Below are positions 18,267 to 27,068 of a stretch of 64,000 bases of DNA, one piece after another. Made by a program: the position numbers and the translations under genes. Each line of letters opens with the position of its first letter. The stretch's first letter is position 1. Origin of the DNA: Ornithinimicrobium humiphilum (GTDB taxonomy: Bacteria > Actinomycetota > Actinomycetes > Actinomycetales > Dermatophilaceae); assembly GCF_006716885.1 (NCBI RefSeq), contig NZ_VFPU01000001.1:372001-436000 (forward strand), in the 5' to 3' direction. The notes beneath the pieces are model-generated. The model saw nothing but the letters and a program-made list of their open reading frames with translations. It had not been told where the DNA came from and searched no databases.

Positions 18267-19076
18267 TCAACGACGGCCGAGGAGCTGCTCGATCTGCTCG
18301 GTGAGCACCGCGAAGGTGGGGGCCGCCGGGTCGATGACGGGGAAGTGGGTCACCCCGTCGAGCAGCACCAGCCGGTCGCGGCCGGGGGTCGCGGCGGCGC
18401 GCCACCACGAGGAGGCCACCTCCAGCGGCACCTTCTCGTCGGCGGTGCCGTGCACCACGACCAGGGGGTATGGCGTGGGCCCGAGCCGGGCGGGGTCCGC
18501 CGCGGCGTAGCGCTCCGGCACCTCGGCGGGCGTGCCGCCGAGCAGGTCGACGGCCGCGCCCTCGTCGAGGTCGAGCTCGGCCACGGCCGCCAGGTCGAGG
18601 CAGCCGGCGAGGCTGACGGCGCCGGCGACGTCGGGCAGGTCGCCGCCGGCGGCTGCCGCGGGCTGGTGGAGCAGCCAGGCCGCCAGGTGGCCGCCGGCGG
18701 AGTGGCCGACGAGGACGACGGGCGCCGGCTCGGTGGCGGCGCGCCGTCGGACCGCGGTCAGCCCCGCGGCGGCGTCGGCGAAGGTCCCCGGCCAGCCGCC
18801 GCCCGGCATCCCGGTGCGGACGTACTCCACCAGCGCCACGGCATACCCCTGGGCCCGGAGGGCGTCGGCCAGCGGCCGCAGGTGGGTGCGGTCCCACTCG
18901 GCCCGCCAGAAGCCGCCGTGCACGAGCACGACCCATGCCCGGGGCGGGCCGGTGGGGAGGTAGAGGTCGACGACGTGGTGGTCCTCGGGGCCGGTGCGCA
19001 GCACCTCGTCGGGGTCCGGGGCGGGGCGGTCGAGGATGCCGCGGTCGGCGGTGGCGGTGGCGTCGTCGGCGTCCAC
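18267..19076 (-). CDS. alpha/beta hydrolase (esterase/kynurenine formamidase-like)
   Basis: A 269-residue alpha/beta-hydrolase. The oxyanion loop is LVHGGFWRAEW, the nucleophile elbow GHSAGGH contains the catalytic Ser, the Asp is expected in VHGTADEKVP, and the His in LDGVTHFPVI. The HGG motif and length fit the BD-FAE/kynurenine formamidase-like group, which hydrolyses small esters or amides. The GTG at 19076 was chosen because GGAGG lies ten bases upstream; the open frame goes on to 19193 but would overlap the divergent DUF4177 gene. Physiological substrate unknown. Confidence 0.8.
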   Translation of the reverse strand: MDADDATATADRGILDRPAPDPDEVLRTGPEDHHVVDLYLPTGPPRAWVVLVHGGFWRAEWDRTHLRPLADALRAQGYAVALVEYVRTGMPGGGWPGTFADAAAGLTAVRRRAATEPAPVVLVGHSAGGHLAAWLLHQPAAAAGGDLPDVAGAVSLAGCLDLAAVAELDLDEGAAVDLLGGTPAEVPERYAAADPARLGPTPYPLVVVHGTADEKVPLEVASSWWRAAATPGRDRLVLLDGVTHFPVIDPAAPTFAVLTEQIEQLLGRR

Positions 19077-19145
19077 GGTGGGGCGTCCTCCAGGAGGGTC
19101 GGTGCGGCGCTGCGCGACGATGGCGGAGCGGTAGGGTCGAGCCCT

Positions 19146-19307
19146 ATGAGCAACGCCAAGTGGGAGTACGCCACCGTCCCCCTCATCATCCACGCGACCA
19201 AGCAGATCCTCGACCAGTGGGGCGAGGACGGCTGGGAGCTGGTGCAGGTGGTCCAGGGACCCGACGGCACCAACCTCGTCGCCTACCTCAAGCGTCAGAA
19301 GGGCTGA
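19146..19307 (+). CDS. DUF4177 domain-containing protein
   Basis: A 53-residue protein beginning SNAKWEYATVPLIIHATK and containing LDQWGEDGWELVQVV, the hallmark of the small DUF4177 family. It is too short for more than one small beta-alpha fold and has no membrane segment. It starts 70 bases from the divergent hydrolase gene and leads a run of five same-strand genes (DUF4177, RidA, NUDIX, MBL), with gaps of 2-6 bases, that looks like an operon. Function unknown. Confidence 0.85.
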   Translation: MSNAKWEYATVPLIIHATKQILDQWGEDGWELVQVVQGPDGTNLVAYLKRQKG

Positions 19308-19312
19308 ACCGG

Positions 19313-19786
19313 ATGAGCACCGTCGAGCAGCGACTCGCAGAACTCGGTCACACCGTCCCGGAGGTCGCCGCCCCCGTCGCGGCCTACGTGCCCGCCATGC
19401 GGCACGGCGACCTCGTCTTCACGTCCGGCCAGCTGCCGTTCGTCGACGGCACGCTCCCGACGACCGGCAAGGTCGGCGAGGGCGAGGGTCTGGTCGACCC
19501 GGAGGAGGCCAAGCGCCTCGCCGCCCTGTGCGCGCTCAACGCCATCGCCGCGGTGAAGTCCGTCGTGGGTGACCTCGACAAGGTCGTCCGCGTCGTCAAG
19601 GTCGTCGGCTTCGTGTCGAGCGACCCGGCCTTCACCGGCCAGCCGGGCGTCATCAACGGCGCCTCCGAGCTGCTCGGCGCGGCGTTCGGCGAGGCCGGCG
19701 TCCACGCCCGCTCCGCGGTGGGTGTCGCGAGCCTGCCGATGGACACCCCGGTCGAGGTCGAGATCACCGTCGCCGTCGCCGACTGA
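19313..19786 (+). CDS. RidA family protein
   Basis: A 157-residue YjgF/YER057c/UK114 (RidA) protein. Archetypal members deaminate reactive enamine/imine intermediates released by PLP enzymes. The visible features are FTSGQLPFVDGTLPTTGKVGE, the LAALCALNAIAAVKSVVGDLDKV helix region and the C-terminal ARSAVGVASLPMDTPVEVEI with the conserved Arg that contacts the substrate carboxylate. This longer subtype, with an N-terminal LAELGH extension, is frequent in actinobacteria. Five bases separate it from DUF4177 and two from the NUDIX gene. Confidence 0.92.
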   Translation: MSTVEQRLAELGHTVPEVAAPVAAYVPAMRHGDLVFTSGQLPFVDGTLPTTGKVGEGEGLVDPEEAKRLAALCALNAIAAVKSVVGDLDKVVRVVKVVGFVSSDPAFTGQPGVINGASELLGAAFGEAGVHARSAVGVASLPMDTPVEVEITVAVAD

Positions 19787-19788
19787 CG

Positions 19789-20673
19789 ATGGACGACGTC
19801 GCCGCGGCGCAGCTGGGCGTGGTCCCGGGGCCCTACCGCGACTTCCCGATGCCCGTCGTCATCGAGGAGCACACCCGCGCCTGGCTGGCCACGCCGGCGC
19901 AGGAGCGGGCCGTGCCGGAGCCGCGGCCGTCCGCCACGGTGATGCTGCTGCGCGACGGCAGCGCCGGTGTGGAGGTCTTCGTGCTGCGCCGCGCGTCGTC
20001 GATGGCCTTCGCCCCGGGGATGGTCGCCTTCCCCGGCGGCGGGGTCGACCCCCGCGACGCCGACCCGGACGTGCCGTGGGCCGGTCCGTCCCCCGCGCAG
20101 TGGGCGGAGCGGCTCGGCACGCCCGAGTCCGTCGCGCGCGAGCTCGTCATCGCGGCGGCTCGCGAGGTCTTCGAGGAGTGCGGCGTCCTGCTCGCCGGCC
20201 CGTCCGCCGGGCAGGTCGTCGCCGACCTCACCGACCCCTCCTGGGAGGTCGAGCGGCAACGGCTGCTGGCGCGCGAGACCAGCTTCGGCGAGCTGCTCAC
20301 CGGCCTGGGCCTGGTGCTGCGCAGCGACCTGCTCGCCGCCCGGGCCCACTGGCGGACGCCGGTGTGCGAGCCGCGTCGCTACGACACCCGCTTCTTCGCC
20401 GCCCGGCTCCCCGAGGGGCAGCGCGCGGCGCACCTGACCACCGAGGCCGACCGCGTGCACTGGGCCGTGCCGACCGAGCTGCTGGCCGCCCAGCGGCAGG
20501 GCACCGAGATCCTCCTGCCGCCGACGCAGGTCATGGTCGAGGAGCTGGCCGAGGTCGCCGACCTCGACACCTGGCTGGCCTCGGGGCCGGCGCGGGTGCA
20601 GGTCGTCCAGCCGTGGCCGGTCGAGCACGACGGGGCGCTGTGGATGCGCTGCCCCCTGGTGCAGGAGGACTGA
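19789..20673 (+). CDS. NUDIX hydrolase
   Basis: A 294-residue NUDIX protein. The Nudix box runs from GGGVDPRDA to REVFEECGVLL with an insertion of about 45 residues between the glycine and the REVFEE helix, a split box seen in the NUDT19/RP2-like branch. REXXEE-type glutamates (AREVFEECG) that bind Mg2+ are intact. The C-terminal part (ADRVHWAVPTELLAAQ, ILLPPTQVMVEELAEV) resembles the same group, some of which cleave CoA thioesters. ATG at 19789 is two bases after the RidA stop. Substrate not assigned. Confidence 0.85.
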   Translation: MDDVAAAQLGVVPGPYRDFPMPVVIEEHTRAWLATPAQERAVPEPRPSATVMLLRDGSAGVEVFVLRRASSMAFAPGMVAFPGGGVDPRDADPDVPWAGPSPAQWAERLGTPESVARELVIAAAREVFEECGVLLAGPSAGQVVADLTDPSWEVERQRLLARETSFGELLTGLGLVLRSDLLAARAHWRTPVCEPRRYDTRFFAARLPEGQRAAHLTTEADRVHWAVPTELLAAQRQGTEILLPPTQVMVEELAEVADLDTWLASGPARVQVVQPWPVEHDGALWMRCPLVQED

Positions 20674-20678
20674 GGGGT

Positions 20679-21512
20679 ATGCAGCCGGCCGGGCCCGCGG
20701 ACCCGTCCTGGAAGGGCGGGGCCTGGGGCGAGCGCGCCACCTGCGTGCTCTGCCCCAACCCCTCGCCGATGACCCTTGAGGGCACCAACACCTGGGTGCT
20801 CGCCGAGCCGGGCAGCGCCGAGGTCGTGGTCGTCGACCCCGGGCCGCTCGACGAGGGCCACCTGCGGGCGGTGCTCGACCACGTCGCCGGGCGCGACGCG
20901 CGGGTCGCCCTCACGCTGCTCAGCCACGGCCACTGGGACCACGCCGAGTCGGCCGACCGGTGGGCCGAGCTCACCGGGGCGCCGGTGCGGGCCGTCGGTC
21001 GCGGGCACGACGACCTGGCGCCGGGGGAGACCCTCGAGGTCGGCGGGCTGGAGCTGCTCGTCGTCCCCACACCGGGGCACACCGCCGACTCCGTCTCCTT
21101 CCTGCTGCCCGCCGAGCAGGTGCTGCTCACCGGGGACACCGTCCTCGGGCGCGGCACCACGGTGGTGGCCTATCCCGACGGCGACCTCACGGCATACCTG
21201 GAGTCGCTGGAGCGCCTGCAGCGGCTGACGCGGTCGGGCCGGGCCGCCAGCATCGCCCCCGGCCACGGGCCGGTCGTACCCGACGCGGCGGGCACGGTCG
21301 AGCACTACCTGCGGCACCGGGCCGAGCGGCTCGAGCAGGTGCGGGCGGCCGTCCTCGAGCTCGAGCAGGAGCCCGAGCCTGTGGGCGGGCTGCGCCGCGA
21401 CCTTGCCGACCGGGTGGTGGAGCGGGTCTACGCCGACGTGCCTCGCGAGGTGTGGCCTGCGGCGCGGCTCAGCGTGCTGGCGCAGCTGGACTACCTGGGT
21501 CGTCTGGGCTGA
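20679..21512 (+). CDS. MBL-fold metallo-hydrolase (LACTB2-like)
   Basis: A 277-residue metallo-beta-lactamase-fold hydrolase. The metal-binding motif is SHGHWDHAE, with further ligands in PTPGHTADSVSF, LTGDTVLGRG and PGHGPVV; the N-terminal block LCPNPSPMTLEGTNTWVL is typical of the LACTB2/glyoxalase II-like branch. A C-terminal winged-helix-like tail (RVVERVYADVPREVWPAARLSVLAQLDYL) is also a family trait. The ATG lies 5 bases after the NUDIX stop. Members include endoribonucleases and thioesterases, so the activity is open. Confidence 0.88.
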   Translation: MQPAGPADPSWKGGAWGERATCVLCPNPSPMTLEGTNTWVLAEPGSAEVVVVDPGPLDEGHLRAVLDHVAGRDARVALTLLSHGHWDHAESADRWAELTGAPVRAVGRGHDDLAPGETLEVGGLELLVVPTPGHTADSVSFLLPAEQVLLTGDTVLGRGTTVVAYPDGDLTAYLESLERLQRLTRSGRAASIAPGHGPVVPDAAGTVEHYLRHRAERLEQVRAAVLELEQEPEPVGGLRRDLADRVVERVYADVPREVWPAARLSVLAQLDYLGRLG

Positions 21513-21566
21513 GTCGCGGCGTCATCCGCCGTGGCGGCCCTGCAACCGGCCGGGGGCGTCCCCCGC

Positions 21567-22244
21567 TCAGCGGGCGCGGCGGCGCAGGCGGTCGAGGTCG
21601 TGCAGCGTGACCGACTTGGCCCCGAGGGTGATCCAGCCGCGGTGCGCGAAGTCGGCGAGGGCCTTGTTGACCGTCTCGCGGCTGGCGCCGACGAGCTGGG
21701 CCAGCTCCTCCTGGGTGAGCTCGTGGGCGACGAGCAGGCCGTTCTCGGTGCGCCGGCCGAAGCGGTCGGACAGGTCGAGCAGGGCCTTGGCCACACGGCC
21801 GGGCACGTCGGTGAACACCAGGTCGGAGATGCCCTCGTTGGTGCGCCGCAGGCGGTGCGCCAGGCCCGCGAGCATCTGCATCGCGACCTCGGGATGGTCG
21901 CCGAGGAAGACGCGCAGCGCGTCGTTGCCCAGCGAGACCAGCTCGGTGTTGCTCACGACGTAGGCGGTCGACAGCCGGGGGCCGGGGTCGAACAGGCTCA
22001 GCTCGCCGAACATCTCGCCGGGGCCGAGCACCGACAGCAGGCTCTCGCGGCCGTCCGCGGACCCCCTGGCGAGCTTGACCTTGCCGGTGACGATGACGTG
22101 CAGGGAATCGCCCTTGTCGCCCTCCCGGAAGACGATGTCCCCTCGAGACAGTCGACGCGGCGTCATCGAGTCCAGCAGCCGACGGGCCGACTCCTCGTCC
22201 AGCGCCGAGAAGAGCGGCGCCTTCATCACCACATGACGGTCCAC
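21567..22244 (-). CDS. Crp/Fnr family transcriptional regulator (GlxR-like)
   Basis: A 225-residue cAMP-receptor-type regulator. The N-terminal cyclic-nucleotide domain carries GEMFGELSLFDPGPRLSTA, whose Glu, Arg and Thr match the cAMP pocket; a long dimerisation helix follows; the C-terminal winged helix has LTQEELAQLVGASRETVNKALADFAHRGWI as recognition unit. GTG at 22244 was chosen because VDRHVVMKAPLFSALDEE aligns with the usual start of actinobacterial Crp proteins; ATG 22226 is an alternative. It is divergent from nth with a 72-base gap, the common gene order in this phylum. A global role like that of GlxR is inferred. Confidence 0.92.
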   Translation of the reverse strand: MDRHVVMKAPLFSALDEESARRLLDSMTPRRLSRGDIVFREGDKGDSLHVIVTGKVKLARGSADGRESLLSVLGPGEMFGELSLFDPGPRLSTAYVVSNTELVSLGNDALRVFLGDHPEVAMQMLAGLAHRLRRTNEGISDLVFTDVPGRVAKALLDLSDRFGRRTENGLLVAHELTQEELAQLVGASRETVNKALADFAHRGWITLGAKSVTLHDLDRLRRRAR

Positions 22245-22316
22245 GACCCCATAGTGCCACCTGAGGGACCAACGGGGCGCATGGGGTGTGTCGGGGGTCA
22301 CGTCTAGGCTAGGTCC

Positions 22317-23050
22317 GTGAGCAGCGACAACGCCCTGATGGAGCCGTCCACGCCGACCGGGGAGACGACGTTGGCGCTGACCCGCCGGGCGCGTCGCATC
22401 TACCGGCTGCTGTCCGAGCGCTATCCCGACGCGCGGGCCGAGCTCGACTTCACCAACCCCTACCAGCTCCTGGTCGCCACCGTGCTCTCGGCGCAGACGA
22501 CCGACGTCCGGGTCAACGGCGTGACGCCGACGCTCTTCGCCCGCTATCCCGACGCGCGGGCGCTCGCGGCGGCCGACCGCACCGAGGTCGAGACGATCAT
22601 CCAGCCGACCGGCTTCTTCCGCGCCAAGACCGACAGCCTGCTCAAGCTGGCCAGCACCCTGGTGGAGAAGTACGACGGCGAGGTGCCCTCGCGGCTCAAG
22701 GACCTCGTGACGCTTCCCGGCGTCGGCCGCAAGACCGCCAACGTCGTGCTGGGCAACGCCTTCGGCATCCCTGGCATCACGGTCGACACCCACTTCGGCC
22801 GGCTCGCCCGGCGCTTCGGCTGGACCGACTCCGAGGACCCGGTCAAGGTCGAGCACGAGGTGGGGGCGCTCTTCCCGCGCAAGGAGTGGACCCAGCTGTC
22901 CAACGTGCTGATCTTCCACGGTCGGCGCACCTGCCACGCCCGCAACCCCGCCTGCGGGGCGTGCCCGGTCGCGCGGCTCTGCCCGGCCTACGGCGCAGGC
23001 GAGACCGATCCCGTCAAGGCGCAGAAGCTGCTGCGCACGGGGCCGCGGGC

Positions 23051-23054
<4 letters not shown>
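22317..23054 (+). CDS. nth: endonuclease III
   Basis: A 245-residue base-excision-repair DNA glycosylase/AP lyase for oxidised pyrimidines. The helix-hairpin-helix [17 protein letters not shown] contains the catalytic Lys, the catalytic Asp is in [12 protein letters not shown], and the 4Fe-4S cluster ligands are C-x6-C-x2-C-x5-C ([17 protein letters not shown]). About 25 residues precede the conserved core. GTG at 22317; the stop overlaps the GTG of the downstream NUDIX gene (GTGA), so the two are coupled. Confidence 0.96.
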
Positions 23055-23707
<653 letters not shown>

Positions 23708-23717
23708 GGGGCGGGCC

Positions 23718-24197
23718 TCAGGCGCCGCCGCCCGGCCCCGGCTCGACGAGACGCGCCGGCGGGGTGGGGTTCTTGAGCTGCTCGGGAGCGGTCTTGAGCG
23801 CCGCCACCGTCTGCTGGGCGTTGTCGATCGTGCGCTGCGGCTTGCCCTTGACCTGGGTCACGGACTTCTTGCCGATGAGCGCCAGGACGCCGGCGATCAG
23901 GAAGAGGATGCCGGCCACGATGAGCAGGCCCGCCCACCAGGGCAGCCAGATGGCGATCACGCCGGCCAGCCCCAGGAGCAGGAGCATGAGGCCGTAGAGA
24001 CCGAGCACCCCCGCCCCGGCGAACATGCCGGCACCCTTGCCCGCGTGCTGCAGGTCGGCCTTGATCTCGGCCTTGGCGAGCTCGACCTCGCCGCGCACGA
24101 TCTGGGACAGATCCGTGGACACGTCGCTGACGAGCTGGCCGATGGTGCGCTCGGTGCCCAGGAGGGGCTGCTTGCGGGGGTCAACGGGGGATGCCAT
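23718..24197 (-). CDS. phage holin family protein (DUF1469/PF07332-like)
   Basis: A 159-residue membrane protein: an amphipathic N-terminal part (TIGQLVSDVSTDLSQIVRGEVELAKAEI), two hydrophobic segments (MFAGAGVLGLYGLMLLLLGL and WWAGLLIVAGILFLIAGVLALI) and a basic, Pro-rich tail. The GEVELAKAEI motif is the hallmark of the actinobacterial holin superfamily III/DUF1469 group, which are chromosomal membrane proteins and not lysis proteins in most cases. Convergent with the NUDIX gene, 10 bases apart. Function unknown. Confidence 0.85.
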   Translation of the reverse strand: MASPVDPRKQPLLGTERTIGQLVSDVSTDLSQIVRGEVELAKAEIKADLQHAGKGAGMFAGAGVLGLYGLMLLLLGLAGVIAIWLPWWAGLLIVAGILFLIAGVLALIGKKSVTQVKGKPQRTIDNAQQTVAALKTAPEQLKNPTPPARLVEPGPGGGA

Positions 24198-24292
24198 GCC
24201 TGGGATGCTAGCGCGGGGTTTCGTGGCCTGCAGGTCCGACGGGGTGCCCCCGGGCCTGGCGCGATCCCGAGCCGATCTCGTCGCCCGCGCAG

Positions 24293-24338
24293 ACGGTGTC
24301 CGCCCAGCACCCCCTGTTTAGTGCCGGGCGGACACCGT
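24293..24338. repeat. long inverted repeat in the 24198-24507 intergenic region
   Basis: A 13-bp perfect stem (24293-24305 with 24326-24338, arm ACGGTGTCCGCCC) is extended by an inner GCAC/GTGC pair, giving a long hairpin. It lies in the 310-base gap between two divergent genes, where a terminator is not expected. The rest of the gap holds less GC-rich sequence (24420-24480) suitable for the promoter of the rightward gene; I see no gene in it. Confidence 0.6.
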
Positions 24339-24507
24339 GTCGACTCTCCGGTCCCGTGACAGCCGGCGGGGCCTCTCCCGAAGGGGCCGCCTCGTCGATG
24401 AGGCAAGTTTGCCACCCGTGGCACGGGGGTACTAGCCAAATTCGGTCAAGGTTTGTTAAAGACCTACCGGTATCGGGCTCCCGGGTCCGCGTCCTTACAG
24501 TGACCGG

Positions 24508-25386
24508 GTGACTTCTCCCGTGGCCGACGCCCTCCAGGACCTCGCCCGCCTTCCCGGGGTCGAGGACGGTGTCGTCGCCGCGCGCGACGCCTGCACCCAG
24601 CTGCGCTGGCACCAGGCGCTGCGCCGTCGCATCCCCGAGGCCGCCGCCGAGTCGCGGGTCCGCGGTGCGGCTGCGAGCGCCCTGCTCGAGGGCGCCGAGC
24701 CGGCTGGCTCGCGGGGCAGCACCGACCTCGTCCGCGACCTGGTCCGCGGGGCCGTCGCCTGGGACGCCCGCGCCGACGACCCGGTATGGCGTGTGCTGGC
24801 CGGGGTGGTCCGCGCCACCGCCGCCACCGAGACGGTCACGGCGGCCTCGCTGCGGGCCCCCGCGCAGGTCCTGGCCGCACTGCATACCGCCGCCACGGGC
24901 GAGCTGCTGCCGATGGACCAGGTCGGGCGCCCGCGACGCGAGGGCGAGGAGTGCCGCGAGTGGGCCGAGCTGGGGCCGGCGCCCGGCCCGGCGGAGGTCC
25001 AGGAGCGGCTCGGGCTGGTGCACGAGCTGCTCGCGACCGTGCCCGCGGGGCGCACCCCCGTCCTCCTCGTGGCGGCCGTCGCGCATGCCGAGATCGTGAG
25101 CGCCCGCCCGTTCGTCCTCGGCAACGGCGTCGTGGCGCGTGCCGTCGAGCGGGTGGTGCTGCGCGCCGGAGGGCTCGACCCCACCGGGGTCGCCGTGCCC
25201 GAGGTGGGGCACGCCGACCGGGCGGGCACCGACTACCGGGGCGCCCTGGGGGCCTACGCGGAGGGCTCCGCGGACGGTGTCCGGCTGTGGCTGCTGCACT
25301 GCGCCGAGGCCGTCGAGAGGGCCGCCGCGGAGGGCACGCGGATCGCCGACGCGGTCCTGGCCGGCCGCCTGGACGGTCTGCGCTAG
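24508..25386 (+). CDS. Fic/DOC-like domain protein with degenerate motif
   Basis: A 292-residue protein rich in Ala. The segment HAEIVSARPFVLGNGVVARA resembles the Fic core HxFx(D/E)GNGRxxR: the first His and the GNG survive, but the acidic residue is replaced by Leu and the first Arg by Val, so AMP transfer is doubtful. Such proteins head the actinobacterial cluster that goes on to HAD hydrolase, Ssd and the Tad pilus genes; here the 6C RNA and tadA follow directly. GTG at 24508. No membrane segment. Likely role unknown. Confidence 0.65.
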   Translation: MTSPVADALQDLARLPGVEDGVVAARDACTQLRWHQALRRRIPEAAAESRVRGAAASALLEGAEPAGSRGSTDLVRDLVRGAVAWDARADDPVWRVLAGVVRATAATETVTAASLRAPAQVLAALHTAATGELLPMDQVGRPRREGEECREWAELGPAPGPAEVQERLGLVHELLATVPAGRTPVLLVAAVAHAEIVSARPFVLGNGVVARAVERVVLRAGGLDPTGVAVPEVGHADRAGTDYRGALGAYAEGSADGVRLWLLHCAEAVERAAAEGTRIADAVLAGRLDGLR

Positions 25387-25530
25387 GGGGCTTCGCGCGC
25401 CCCCACCCGCAGGGGTGGTGGACCTGTGCGATCCCCGACAATCGGTCGTAGACGGGACCAGGAGTCCCGTTTAGGTCTCTGAACAGGGCTTTTGTGTGAT
25501 CGACGCAACCGTGACGGCTCGATTTCGCCC

Positions 25531-25560
25531 TTGCACCGGTAGTTGAGCGCGTGACATACT
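25531..25560 (+). promoter_or_regulatory. predicted sigma-70 promoter of the 6C RNA
   Basis: TTGCAC (25531-25536), an 18-base spacer and CATACT (25555-25560) fit a sigma-70 promoter, placing transcription start near 25567, immediately before the 6C RNA. Confidence 0.65.
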
Positions 25561-25566
25561 GACGGG

Positions 25567-25668
25567 ACAGCGCTCCTCGCAAGAGTTGCAGCGCGGGTGT
25601 CCGGGGTCATCCCCCCCTGATCTCGGACACCGACGGCCCCGGCTTCCCCCCCGCCGGGGCCGTCCCCT
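25567..25668 (+). ncRNA. 6C RNA
   Basis: Two hairpins, each with a run of seven cytosines in the loop, define the actinobacterial 6C RNA. Hairpin 1: GTGTCCG (25597-25603) pairs with CGGACAC (25624-25630) around C7 at 25611-25617, with an inner TCA/TGA pair. Hairpin 2: GACGGCCCCGGC (25632-25643) pairs with GCCGGGGCCGTC (25653-25664) around C7 at 25646-25652 and doubles as terminator. The 5' part (25569-25594) can also pair (CAGCGC with GCGC). C-rich loops suggest base-pairing with G-rich mRNA sites such as Shine-Dalgarno sequences. In mycobacteria the 6C RNA lies by ssd in the same gene neighbourhood, which supports the call. Confidence 0.9.
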
Positions 25669-25877
25669 ATTCCGGGCCAGTTCTTCCGGCGCTCCTCGGG
25701 CGACATCCACATGGTTGCGGTGGCGGGGCTCGGCGTCCACAGCCGGGTCTCGGGTCGTGGCCGCGGGCCTGCGGCGCCGCGCACCGTGGGGGGCATGGAT
25801 CTTCGCGCCCTCCGCCTCAGGTGTCCGCGACGTCGGCCCGGACAGCCGGCTCCGGGGGTGCTGGCGGGGGTCGCGGG

Positions 25878-27068
25878 ATGAGCGACGTGGACGAGCGGGC
25901 GGAGGTCGCGGCCGCGCTCGGACCGCTGGCCGCCCACCTGTCGGACGGTCGGGTGACCGACATCCTGGTCAACGGTGCGGCCGGGGTCTGGGTCGACCGA
26001 GGCGGCGGTGTCGAGCCCGTCGAGAGCCCGTTGCGGGACGAGCGCACGGTGCGGCGGTTGGCGGTGCGGCTGGCAGGTCTGGCCGGTCAGCGTCTCGACG
26101 ACGCCAGCCCGTGGGTCGACGGGCTGCTGCCCGGAGGCATCCGGCTGCACGCCGTCCTGCCGCCCCTGGTGGCCGGGGGCGCCCACGTCAGCCTGCGGGT
26201 GCCGAGGCGGGCGGGCCCGACGCTGGAGGACCTGCGGGCCTGGGGCGCGCTCGACGCCGTGGCCCTCCGGGTGCTGGAGGCGGTGGTGGCCGCAAAGGTG
26301 TCGTTCGTCGTGTCGGGCGGCACCGGGTCGGGCAAGACGACCGTCCTGGCGGCGATGCTGGCGCGGGTGCCGGCCTCCGAGCGGATCGCGGTGGTGGAGG
26401 ACGTCCGCGAGCTGCGGGTCGACCACCCGCACGTGGTGCACCTGCAGGGCCGGAGCAACAACGTCGAGGGCCGGGGCGAGGTGACCCTGCCGACGCTGGT
26501 CCGGCAGAGCCTGCGGATGCGGCCGGACCGGCTCGTCGTGGGCGAGGTGCGCGGCGCCGAGGTCCGCGAGCTGCTCACCGCGCTCAACACCGGGCACGAG
26601 GGCGGGTGCGGCACCGTGCACGCCAATGCGGCCGCAGACGTCGTCAGCCGGATGGAGGCGCTGGGGGCGCTGGCCGGTCTCGGCCCCGCCGCCGTCCACG
26701 CCCAGCTCGCCAGCGCGATCGAGGTCGTCCTGCACGTGGTGCGTGGTCGGGACGGGGCCCGGCGGCTGGCCGAGGTGGCCGTCCTGGAGCCGGTCACCGG
26801 CGTCGTCAGGTCAGTGCCCGCCCTCCTCGGCGCTCCGGGAGCCTGGACCGCCGGGCCGGCCTGGCCACGGCTGGCGCGCCGCGCGGGGCTGCCGGACGAG
26901 CCGGAGGGTGTGTGGCCCGGGCCGGGCGACGAGCCGGAGCAGGTCGGTCACCGCCCCAGCCCAGGGAATGGGCAAGGGCGGGTTCCGGCGCAGATTCCGG
27001 CGCAGATTCCGGCGCACGTTCCGGTGATCGACGCCGGTGGCGAGGTGCACGTAGGAGCGAGCCGGTGA
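25878..27068 (+). CDS. tadA: TadA family type II/IV secretion ATPase (CpaF-like)
   Basis: A 396-residue ATPase that powers assembly of Tad (Flp) pili at the inner face of the membrane. Walker A is GGTGSGKTT at about residues 147-155, the Asp box is VVEDVRELRVD, Walker B region is RLVVGEVRGAE, and the His box is TGHEGGCGTVHAN. The start at 25878 (ATG, preceded by GGGGG) was preferred to a GTG at 25821. The last 90 residues are a Pro-rich extension ending in PAQI repeats, unlike the family. The stop overlaps the tadB start. The usual upstream ssd and HAD genes are not seen here. Confidence 0.93.
   Translation: MSDVDERAEVAAALGPLAAHLSDGRVTDILVNGAAGVWVDRGGGVEPVESPLRDERTVRRLAVRLAGLAGQRLDDASPWVDGLLPGGIRLHAVLPPLVAGGAHVSLRVPRRAGPTLEDLRAWGALDAVALRVLEAVVAAKVSFVVSGGTGSGKTTVLAAMLARVPASERIAVVEDVRELRVDHPHVVHLQGRSNNVEGRGEVTLPTLVRQSLRMRPDRLVVGEVRGAEVRELLTALNTGHEGGCGTVHANAAADVVSRMEALGALAGLGPAAVHAQLASAIEVVLHVVRGRDGARRLAEVAVLEPVTGVVRSVPALLGAPGAWTAGPAWPRLARRAGLPDEPEGVWPGPGDEPEQVGHRPSPGNGQGRVPAQIPAQIPAHVPVIDAGGEVHVGASR
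26983..27018 (+). repeat. 12-bp tandem repeat in the tadA tail
   Basis: Three copies of TTCCGGCGCAGA (the third ends CACG) encode PAQI-PAQI-PAHV near the TadA C-terminus. Confidence 0.8.

Noticed and set aside
23718-24197. Holin-family gene as evidence of a prophage
   Set aside because: This DUF1469-type family is chromosomal in actinobacteria and no other phage genes adjoin it.
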